64,000 nucleotides of DNA from Lachnoclostridium sp. Marseille-P6806 (GTDB lineage Bacteria; Bacillota; Clostridia; Lachnospirales; Lachnospiraceae): positions 1 through 64,000 of the forward strand of contig NZ_LR130581.1 of the NCBI RefSeq assembly GCF_900625025.1, in the 5' to 3' direction. Every line of letters begins with the position of its first letter. Positions within the stretch are counted from its first letter, which is position 1. Below the pieces are notes generated by a model that was given only the letters and a program-made list of their open reading frames with translations, made no database searches and was not told the origin of the DNA. This document shows, piece after piece, positions 36,414-43,289 of the stretch. A program made the translations under genes and the position numbers.

Positions 36414-37250
36414 CTAGGTCACAAGCCTCAACTTTTCGATGAGACGCAGATGCTCCCGTCCGCTGCTCACAAGGTAGATCCGCGTGGTATTCACCGTCGA
36501 GTGGCCAAGAATATCCGCCAGTCTGACCAGGTCCCTTTTGATCTGATAGAACGCTCTGGCAAACAGACGACGCAGGCTGTGGGGGTATACCTTAGATGGG
36601 TTTACCTTGGCCAAAAGACAAAGCCTTTTCATCTCCGACCACACATTGCTCCGATCAAGGGGCCGGCCGCCGCGCGTCCGGAAAAGGATCCCCTCACGGA
36701 TTCCCTCCGACCTCGCATACAAAAGAAGCTTGCGGCGGAGCTTTACCGGGAGCAGCACCGTTCGCATTTTATTTTTGCACGACACCGTGACGCTCCCCTT
36801 CCGGACCGCCTCCACTGTGAAAAAGCACAGCTCCGAGATGCGGATTCCCGTGCTCCCCAGAGTCTGCAGAACAAGGCTCAGCCGAGGTTTCTTCTCCGCC
36901 GCCTGCAGAAGACGGAAATATTCCTCTCTTGTCAGTTCCCGCTCCACCGGACAATAAACCGGCTTCTGAATCCGAAGTGTACGCACACAACAGTCTTTCC
37001 AGCAAAGAAAGCCGAACAGCTTGTGAAGGCTTGCCAGCATGGAATTGATGCTGGCCGGCGCATAGCCCTCGTTCTGCAACGCCTTCTTATATCCGATCAC
37101 CCTTTCCCTAGTCACCGTACAGCCCCCCATATAGCGTAGGAACGCCCGCGCATCCCGCAGATATTTCTCTATGGTGACCGCACTTTTCTCTTCCTCAGAA
37201 AGGCGCCGTACAAAACCCTGCAGTGTCTCCTCCGTCAGTTTCCGTATCAT
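36414..37250 (-). CDS. Tyrosine recombinase (phage-integrase/XerC-like)
   Basis: 278 aa. N-terminal SAM-like core-binding domain (TIEKYLRDARAFLRYM), then a catalytic domain with arginine in TGIRISEL, lysine in KNKMRTVLLP, HSLRR (H-x-x-R), GHSTVNTT histidine and the tyrosine nucleophile in TRIYLV. All active-site residues are present. Start at ATG 37250 after GGAGGACAATATT. The size is that of DNA invertases and XerC relatives rather than phage integrases with an arm-binding domain. It adjoins the right inverted site, so it is the candidate enzyme for inverting the regulator segment. Confidence 0.92.
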   Translation of the reverse strand: MIRKLTEETLQGFVRRLSEEEKSAVTIEKYLRDARAFLRYMGGCTVTRERVIGYKKALQNEGYAPASINSMLASLHKLFGFLCWKDCCVRTLRIQKPVYCPVERELTREEYFRLLQAAEKKPRLSLVLQTLGSTGIRISELCFFTVEAVRKGSVTVSCKNKMRTVLLPVKLRRKLLLYARSEGIREGILFRTRGGRPLDRSNVWSEMKRLCLLAKVNPSKVYPHSLRRLFARAFYQIKRDLVRLADILGHSTVNTTRIYLVSSGREHLRLIEKLRLVT

Positions 37251-37323
37251 AATATTGTCCTCCGCATCCACCAAGCATCAAGAAGATCATAACGAATTTT
37301 CGGAGCGATTAGTGAATGTGTTT

Positions 37324-37560
37324 TTATTTTAGCATAAGAATTTTACCCAGAATATCACGATACCTCACAAGACTTACATCTCCATACTCTGCCGCCCTTA
37401 CTCTGCCGCCCTGTCTGCACATTCCCCGGCAAAGCCGGATTTTGCGGCAGAACCCGGGATAAGCATATAGCTTTCCTGCTCCATAAAGGCATAGAGCCCT
37501 GCTTCCTGATAGAAAAATCCGCACACCGGCCCTTTCCGCTTGACAGAGGGCCTCCATGCA
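37324..37560 (-). pseudogene. Unidentified gene relic with a 14-bp tandem duplication
   Basis: The minus strand encodes a plausible protein tail GFFYQEAGLYAFMEQESYML...GECADRAAE that hits a stop; removing one copy of a 14-base duplication (ACTCTGCCGCCCT at 37386-37398 and again at 37400-37412) joins it to EYGDVSLVRYRDILGKILML ending at 37324. No family recognised. The rest of the 330-base gap to the next gene holds only that gene's promoter. Confidence 0.35.
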
Positions 37561-37568
37561 AAGACAAT
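37540..37568 (+). promoter_or_regulatory. Promoter of the SGNH hydrolase gene
   Basis: TTGACA at 37540-37545 and GACAAT at 37563-37568 with exactly 17 bases between. The likely transcript start near 37575 lies shortly before the first in-frame ATG, which rules out the earlier TTG as start. Confidence 0.7.
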
Positions 37569-37587
37569 AAAAGCGCACAACAGATTT

Positions 37588-38469
37588 ATGGGGGATATGA
37601 TATTGAAAAAACTGTCTTTTCTTATAAAAAATAAAAAATCCCGGCGTGCCGCGCAGAGATTTTCTGCCGCTCTCGCCTTTATCTCCGCTCTCGCCGCGTT
37701 TCTTCCGGCGCCGCTCACGGCGGCGGCCGCGGAGCTGGCAGGCAGGAGCTTTTCCATCTGCGGCGACAGCATTTCGACCTATGAGGGATATGTGGATTCG
37801 GATATTTTCTATTATCCGAAAGATACGGACGTGGATTCGCCCTCCAAAACATGGTGGGGCCAGCTCTCCGGTCTCACCGGCCTGCGTCTCCTCTCCGACG
37901 CCTCTGTCGGAGGAGCAACCGTCTGCGGAAATCCGCAGGACCCGACCGGGAAGTGCTTCACCAGCGACGTCCGCATTCAAAAGCTCGCGGGACCGCGCGG
38001 CGTCTCTCCCGACATCATTTTCGTCGAGGGGGGCATCAATGATTTTGCACAGAACCGTCCGGTGCGCCCCGACGCCTTTCAGCAGGCTGTCATCAGCTTC
38101 GGCGATCCCGAGGGACCGGATAATATCATTGTGTTCTCGGATGCCTACGATCTGCTGCTCACAAAGCTCCAAGAAGCCTACCCGGACAGCGAGATCATTG
38201 CGTTCACCTGCACGGAAATCATTACCTATACCGATGAAACGCACACAAAATGGTTTGCGCCGACCAATGTCTTCGGCGCCTCCATCCGGGATTTCAACGA
38301 CGTGATCCGGGTGACGGCAGCCGCACACGGGATCCAAGTGATCGACGTGCACGGCTGCGGCATCACTCCCGAAAACGGCGCGCTGCTCACCACAGCCGAC
38401 GGCGTCCATCCGAACGCCACCGGCTGTATGCTGATGGCGCAGACGATCGCCGCGGAGCTTCTCCACTGA
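37588..38469 (+). CDS. Secreted SGNH/GDSL-family hydrolase
   Basis: 293 aa. An N-terminal basic stretch and hydrophobic signal (ALAFISALAAFLPAPLTAAAA) direct export. Catalytic blocks are FSICGDSISTYEGY (block I serine), EGGINDFA (block III) and DGVHPNATG (block V Asp/His). Such enzymes remove acetyl or other ester groups from glycans or lipids. ATG 37597 is an alternative start; neither has a strong ribosome site. Monocistronic, convergent with metQ. Confidence 0.88.
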   Translation: MGDMILKKLSFLIKNKKSRRAAQRFSAALAFISALAAFLPAPLTAAAAELAGRSFSICGDSISTYEGYVDSDIFYYPKDTDVDSPSKTWWGQLSGLTGLRLLSDASVGGATVCGNPQDPTGKCFTSDVRIQKLAGPRGVSPDIIFVEGGINDFAQNRPVRPDAFQQAVISFGDPEGPDNIIVFSDAYDLLLTKLQEAYPDSEIIAFTCTEIITYTDETHTKWFAPTNVFGASIRDFNDVIRVTAAAHGIQVIDVHGCGITPENGALLTTADGVHPNATGCMLMAQTIAAELLH

Positions 38470-38476
38470 AAGAGCC

Positions 38477-39373
38477 TTATTCTCCGTCGTAGGGAATGAC
38501 GTTCCCGTTGTAATTGTCGTTGATGAACTGGCGGATCTCATCGGATTTCAAAACCTCAACGAGCTTTTTGACCGCCTCGTTGTTCTCGTTCCCCTCTTTG
38601 ACCGCGATGACGTTGACATAGGTCTTCGCCGCCTCGGACTCGGACGACTCATAGGCCAGCGCATCGCCGGAGACGGTGTAGCCTGCCGCCAGCGCATAGT
38701 TTCCGTTCATGACAGCGTAGGATACCTCTCCAATGAGATGAGGAACCTGCGCGGCCTCCACCTCCTGAATTTTCAGATTCTTCGGATTCTCCGTGATGTC
38801 ATTGACGGTCGCGGTAAGTCCCGCATCCTCGGTCAGCGTAATCAGACCGTTGTCCTGCAGCAGAAGAAGTGCCCGCGCCTCGTTCGTCGTATCGTTCGGA
38901 ACCGCAACGGTATCGCCGTCCGCCAGCTCCGAGAGGCTCTTCTTCGTGCCCGGGTAAATGCCGAACGGCTCGTAATGAATTTTGCCGGCCACGACAAGGT
39001 GCGTCCCTTTCTCCTCGTTGAACGATTCCAGATACGGAACATGCTGGAAGTAGTTGGCATCAAAATCGCCGGACTCGACTACCTCGTTGGGCTGCACGTA
39101 ATCCTCAAACTCCGTCACCTCAAGGGTGACGCCCTCTGCGGCGAGAAGCTCCGCCGCCTTTTCCAGAATCTCCGCGTGGGGCGTGGGGCTCGCCGCGATT
39201 TTGAGCGTCACCGGGACCGCCGATGCCTCTGTCCCGCCGTCCTCTGCGGTCTGTGCCTCTGCCGCTTCCAGGGCGTCCGCCTGCGATGCCGCGCCCGCGC
39301 CGCTTCCGCAGCCGACAAGCGCGCCCGCCGCAAGAGCCGCGGTCAGCAGTCCTGCCAATACTTTCTTTTTCAT
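38477..39373 (-). CDS. metQ: MetQ/NlpA-family methionine-binding lipoprotein
   Basis: 298 aa. Lipoprotein signal MKKKVLAGLLTAALAAGALV with the lipobox cysteine at C22 in LVGCGSG, then an Ala/Glu-rich linker and the NlpA domain (HAEILEKAAELLAAEGVTLE, NYFQHVPYLESFN, AIPNDTTNEARALLLL-like VAVPNDTTNEARALLLLQ). It binds methionine outside the membrane for the MetNI transporter. Start follows AAGGAGGAGA. Last gene of metN-metI-metQ. Confidence 0.95.
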   Translation of the reverse strand: MKKKVLAGLLTAALAAGALVGCGSGAGAASQADALEAAEAQTAEDGGTEASAVPVTLKIAASPTPHAEILEKAAELLAAEGVTLEVTEFEDYVQPNEVVESGDFDANYFQHVPYLESFNEEKGTHLVVAGKIHYEPFGIYPGTKKSLSELADGDTVAVPNDTTNEARALLLLQDNGLITLTEDAGLTATVNDITENPKNLKIQEVEAAQVPHLIGEVSYAVMNGNYALAAGYTVSGDALAYESSESEAAKTYVNVIAVKEGNENNEAVKKLVEVLKSDEIRQFINDNYNGNVIPYDGE

Positions 39374-39487
39374 AAATCTCCTCCTTGCCGAAGCATCTGA
39401 TGCCGGCACGCGCGGTCTGTCTGCGCACACCTCCTTAAAAATCTATATACAAGGCGAACAGCCGCACAGACTGCCGCCCGGTATATC

Positions 39488-40150
39488 TTACGAATGCCGC
39501 CGGTCCAGCTTGGCCGCGAACCCTGTCCCCGCAAGCTGGAAGAGCTGGGTGAGCAGAACCAGCAGAAACACCGTCACCATCATGATATCCGTCTGATAGC
39601 GGTAATAGCCGTAGCGGATCGCGATATCGCCGAGCCCTCCGCCGCCCACGATTCCCGCCATCGCCGAATACCCGAGCACCGTTCCGAATACAATGGTGAC
39701 GCCGACAATCAGCGAAACCCGCGCTTCGGGAAGAAGCACCCGGCGGATGATGGTGCCGTTGCCGGCCCCCATCGCCTGCGCCGCCTCGATAACGCCGTGA
39801 TCCACCTCCTTAAGAGAGGATTCGACCATGCGGGCAATAAACGGCGCGGCGGAAATGACCAGAGGAACGATCGCACCGGTGGGGCCGTAGCTCTTGCCCA
39901 CCACAAAACGAGTGAACGGAATCAGCAGAATCAGCAGAATCAAAAATGGAACGGAGCGCAGAATATTGATCATAAAATCGAGCGTGCGGTAAACGACGCG
40001 GTTCGGATGGATCCCGTCACGATCCGTGACAGCGCAGAGCACGCCGACCGGAAGTCCCAGAAGATAGCCGAACACCGTTGAGACGCAGGTCATATACAGG
40101 GTTTCTCCGATGCCCTGTACGATCATGGATACCACCTTGCTGTCAAACAT
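39488..40150 (-). CDS. metI: MetI methionine ABC transporter permease
   Basis: 220 aa with five hydrophobic helices and the EAA-loop VIEAAQAMGAGNGTIIRRVLLPEA, which contacts the ATPase. Start at ATG 40150, overlapping the metN stop by one base (TGATG); a GTG directly before is possible. Together with MetN and MetQ it imports D- and L-methionine. Confidence 0.95.
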   Translation of the reverse strand: MFDSKVVSMIVQGIGETLYMTCVSTVFGYLLGLPVGVLCAVTDRDGIHPNRVVYRTLDFMINILRSVPFLILLILLIPFTRFVVGKSYGPTGAIVPLVISAAPFIARMVESSLKEVDHGVIEAAQAMGAGNGTIIRRVLLPEARVSLIVGVTIVFGTVLGYSAMAGIVGGGGLGDIAIRYGYYRYQTDIMMVTVFLLVLLTQLFQLAGTGFAAKLDRRHS

Positions 40151-41226
40151 CACCTGTCCACCTCCCCGCCATTCAGCTCTATTTCCTCAACGTCCAGCTT
40201 TCTGCCCCGGAGATAGGCTATCATTTCCTGCTGCAGCTCCCGGCCCTCCGGCAGTCCCAGTATCATCTCTCCCCGCGCCGTGCCCCCAACATCCTTGGTA
40301 TCGGCCTTGAGAATATTGACCGGCGCGCCGAAGCGCAGGATCATGTTGGCGATCACCGGCTCGTAGGCCGAATTTGTAGAAAACACGATGCGGATGCAGC
40401 GGCTTCCCCGAAGCTCACGGAGAAATCCCGTCTTCGCGGGTGCGGGGCGCTCCTCCTGCGGAACCTGCCACTCATCCGGGTCCTTTCCCTCTATGATAAG
40501 ACGCTTTGCCGCGGCCGACCTCGGATGACTGAAAATATCGACGACCCGGCCGCTCTCCACAAGATTCCCGGCCTCGACGATCGCGACGTTGCTGCAGATT
40601 TCCCGAACGACCGACATCTGATGCGTGATCACGACGATCGTGACCCCCATCTCACGATTGATTCGCCGCAGGAGCTGCAGAATCGACTGCGTCGTCTGCG
40701 GATCGAGCGCCGAGGTCGCCTCGTCGCAGAGCAGAATCTTCGGATCTGTGGCGAGCGCACGGGCAATCGCCACCCGCTGACGCTGTCCGCCGGAGAGCTG
40801 CGCCGGGTAGGCAAGCTCCTTGTCCGAGAGGTCCACCGTCCGCAGAAGCTCCTTTGCTTTCTGTCTGGCCGCGCTCTTTTTCATGCCCGCAATCTCGAGA
40901 GGAAACATGACATTGCTGATGACGGTGCTCTGCATCAGAAGATTGAAGCTCTGGAAGATCATGCCGATGCTGCCGCGCAGCTTTCGCAGCTCTGCATCGC
41001 TGAGGGATGAGAGGTCCCTCCCCTCCACCGTCACGGTGCCGGAGGTCGGCCGCTCAAGGAAATTGAGGCAGCGCACAAGCGTGCTCTTGCCTGCGCCGGA
41101 CATCCCGATGATACCGTAGACATCCCCCTCCTCGATCCGGAGAGAAATATTCTTCAGCGCATCCACCGACGCTTCCTTGGTCTGAAAGGTTTTGAACAGA
41201 TCCTTTACTTCAATAATGTAAGACAT
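40150..41226 (-). CDS. metN: MetN methionine ABC transporter ATP-binding protein
   Basis: 358 aa. Walker A GMSGAGKST, signature LSGGQRQRVAIA, Walker B ILLCDEATSALD and H-loop VITHQM are present; the last about 90 residues are a NIL domain (RIVFSTNSAYEPVIANMILRFG) that senses methionine and inhibits transport. First gene of the operon; its 5' leader holds an intrinsic terminator, so expression is likely attenuated. Confidence 0.96.
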   Translation of the reverse strand: MSYIIEVKDLFKTFQTKEASVDALKNISLRIEEGDVYGIIGMSGAGKSTLVRCLNFLERPTSGTVTVEGRDLSSLSDAELRKLRGSIGMIFQSFNLLMQSTVISNVMFPLEIAGMKKSAARQKAKELLRTVDLSDKELAYPAQLSGGQRQRVAIARALATDPKILLCDEATSALDPQTTQSILQLLRRINREMGVTIVVITHQMSVVREICSNVAIVEAGNLVESGRVVDIFSHPRSAAAKRLIIEGKDPDEWQVPQEERPAPAKTGFLRELRGSRCIRIVFSTNSAYEPVIANMILRFGAPVNILKADTKDVGGTARGEMILGLPEGRELQQEMIAYLRGRKLDVEEIELNGGEVDR

Positions 41227-41263
41227 AACTGCCCCCGCCGCTCAAAGCACCGCTTTCCGAAAC

Positions 41264-41295
41264 AAAAAAAGACAGCCGCCGTCGTATGCGCTGTC
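41264..41295 (-). terminator. Intrinsic terminator in the metN leader (attenuator candidate)
   Basis: On the minus strand GACAGC (41295-41290) pairs with GCTGTC (41276-41271), followed by TTTTTTT (41270-41264), 38 bases before the metN start. A terminator inside a leader of about 230-270 nt points to a riboswitch or similar, but I find no SAM-I (S-box), T-box or other known core in the leader. Confidence 0.75.
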
Positions 41296-41495
41296 CCGAA
41301 GAGCTCTTCTTGCAAAATCCGTACTGCGGGCCCGTTGCCATTGCCCTGTCTGCACAGCAGACTCTCTGTACTTTCTGCGGAACGAATACATACCTGCCGG
41401 CGCCCGCGCGATACGGGAATATCTCCCGCCCCGCGCCGTGCGATGAATCTCTTTTATTTCCTACTGTTTCAATATGCTTTGAATTTCTTTACCGT

Positions 41496-41524
41496 ACTGT
41501 ACACTGCGCCTGTCTGTTTGTCAA
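41496..41524 (-). promoter_or_regulatory. Promoter of the metNIQ operon
   Basis: Minus strand TTGACA (41524-41519) and TACAGT (41501-41496), spacing 17. It defines a leader of about 265 nt before metN; the region between (41296-41490) is GC-rich and can fold but carries no open frame. Confidence 0.75.
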
Positions 41525-41563
41525 CAACAGATTTTCAAAAAAAGCCGGCTCCTCCGCTCACGC

Positions 41564-42874
41564 TCAGCGCTCCATCCGCCAGAACGCGGCGCTGTATGCC
41601 GGAAGAAGACTTCCTCCGCCGAAGTCGTGCGTCTTTCCGGTGAGGAGCTCCTCCGCCGTCCCGCATCCCGCGTCGAAATGCGCCATAAAGTCCGCTCCGT
41701 CCGCATTGATCGCGACAAGAACTCTCTCCCGCTCTGTCCTGCGCTCGAAAATGCACTGGCGGTTTGTCAGAAGAATGCTGCGGAAATCGCCGAAGCAGAG
41801 CGCCTCCGACCCTCGTCTCGCCTCGGACAGCCTGCGGATGAAATCCGTGAGCTCCGTCCATTCCGGTTTTGGCGCCGGTACGCGGAGCGCCGGATCGCCG
41901 TCTTTTTTATCACCGCGCAGTCCCCATTCGCTTCCATAATAGATGCAGGGGATCCCGGGCATCCCGAATGCCAGCGCATAAATAAGAGGAAGATGCGCCG
42001 GGTTCGATAGAATACTGGCAACGCGCGTGACATCGTGGTTATCGACAAAGGTCAGGAGGTTCTTCCCGCGGTACAGGCACCACGGCTCCGAACCGAACTG
42101 CCGCTGGAGCGAATGGTTGATTTCAAACATATTCATGCTGTTGAAGCTCGAAAACAGCCCCTTGTAGCATTCGTAGTTCGTCGCCGAATGCAGCATGTCG
42201 TCTGCCATAATGGTCTTATAATCGCCCCCGAGGATCTCGCCCACCATCCAGAAATCCGGCTTCAGCTCATCGGTGAAGCGCCGAAGTCTCCGGAGAAAAT
42301 CCCGGTCAAGGCAGTACGCCACATCGAGCCGCAGGCCGTCGATGCCGAATTCCTCCGTCCAGAAGCGCACGGTATCGAGAAGATACTGCACCACCGCATC
42401 TTCACGCAGGTTCAGCTTCACCAGCTCGTAATGTCCCTCCCAGCCGTCATACCAGAAGCCGTCATGATAGGCGGAATCCCCGTCGAAGCTGATATGAAAC
42501 CAGTTCTTATAGGAAGATTCCCGGCGGTGCTCCTGCACATCACGGAACGGGCCGAAGCCCCGGCCGACATGATTAAACACCGCATCCAGCACGACACGGA
42601 TTCCCGCTTTGTGGAGCGCGTCACAGATCTCGCGAAAATCCTCGTTCGTCCCGAGGCGCACGTCAATTCTGCGGTAATCCCGAGTATCGTAGCCGTGCGC
42701 GTCCGATTCAAACACAGGGCCGAAATAGACAGCACCCACGCCCAGCCTCACAAGATGGGGAATGTAGTCCAGCACCTCGCGGATCCGATGCGCTTCGACT
42801 CCATCATTTTGAAGCGGCGCGCCGCACATCCCCAATGGATAAATATGGTAAAAAACACTCTCGTCAGCCCACAT
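41564..42874 (-). CDS. GH13 alpha-amylase family glycosidase
   Basis: 436 aa. The GH13 blocks are seen: region I DAVFNHV, region II GLRLDVAYCLD (catalytic nucleophile Asp), region III MVGEILGGD (acid/base Glu) and region IV FVDNHDVTR. No signal peptide, so it is cytosolic and probably acts on maltodextrins or cyclomaltodextrin-like substrates. Start at MWADESVFYHIYPLG, seven bases after GGGAGG; longer in-frame starts are unconserved. Its promoter lies near the TTGACT-N5-AGTCAA dyad at 42986. Confidence 0.92.
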   Translation of the reverse strand: MWADESVFYHIYPLGMCGAPLQNDGVEAHRIREVLDYIPHLVRLGVGAVYFGPVFESDAHGYDTRDYRRIDVRLGTNEDFREICDALHKAGIRVVLDAVFNHVGRGFGPFRDVQEHRRESSYKNWFHISFDGDSAYHDGFWYDGWEGHYELVKLNLREDAVVQYLLDTVRFWTEEFGIDGLRLDVAYCLDRDFLRRLRRFTDELKPDFWMVGEILGGDYKTIMADDMLHSATNYECYKGLFSSFNSMNMFEINHSLQRQFGSEPWCLYRGKNLLTFVDNHDVTRVASILSNPAHLPLIYALAFGMPGIPCIYYGSEWGLRGDKKDGDPALRVPAPKPEWTELTDFIRRLSEARRGSEALCFGDFRSILLTNRQCIFERRTERERVLVAINADGADFMAHFDAGCGTAEELLTGKTHDFGGGSLLPAYSAAFWRMER

Positions 42875-42985
42875 CTGTCTGCTTCCTCCCGGACGCCTCT
42901 CCGGGAAACGTCCCATACCGTCCCAGTGTAACTGCATTTTTCCGAGAATGCAATCTCCACGGCGCATCCGGGCATTTTTCATTGT

Positions 42986-43014
42986 TTGACTGTATTAGTC
43001 AATTAAATTATCAT
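42986..43014 (+). promoter_or_regulatory. TTGACT-N5-AGTCAA dyad, copy 1, overlapping a promoter
   Basis: The 17-base dyad is at 42986-43002. On the + strand its TTGACT is followed 17 bases later by TATCAT (43009-43014), a good promoter that faces a gene-free stretch. On the minus strand the same dyad lies about 112 bases before the amylase start. A second copy occurs at 45836. Confidence 0.6.
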
Positions 43015-43289
43015 GACTTTGTACACAATTTCATGATTGACCGGTCCGAACGGTTTTTCCCCCGGAACTGGAGCCTAATTGGCCGAGAAATCCCCAGAAT
43101 CCACAGAGTTATCCACAATAATAGGCCTTTTGACTCATTTCGACGCAGTTTTCCACAGTGACTTGTTCAGTAGATATCTAACTGTTTCTGAAATTTTTTG
43201 AATTTTCTCTACGATTTATACCAATTCAGCGCCCGTATGAGCAATCCGCGAAGCGGATGCGAATAGGGATGCTGATATTCAAACCAGCA
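43015..43289. other. Gene-free stretch with DnaA-box-like sequences
   Basis: No gene is seen. It contains AATCCACAG, then TTATCCACA (about 43109-43117, a perfect DnaA 9-mer) and TTTCCACAG within 50 bases on one strand, an AT-rich segment, and a small hairpin ATCCGC-GAA-GCGGAT near 43250. A short RNA from the promoter at 42986 is conceivable. With no dnaA/dnaN nearby and only three boxes it is unlikely to be the chromosome origin. Confidence 0.4.

Noticed and set aside
37540-37587. TTG start of the SGNH hydrolase at 37540
   Set aside because: This TTG is the -35 hexamer of a good promoter, so translation must begin further on.
41296-41490. SAM-I (S-box) or T-box riboswitch before metN
   Set aside because: Neither the GGCCCGAUGAAGCC-type core nor the AGGGTGG-ACCGCG box is present; kept only as an unidentified leader with terminator.
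43015-43289. Chromosomal replication origin
   Set aside because: Only one perfect and two partial DnaA boxes and no dnaA, dnaN or gidA genes nearby.
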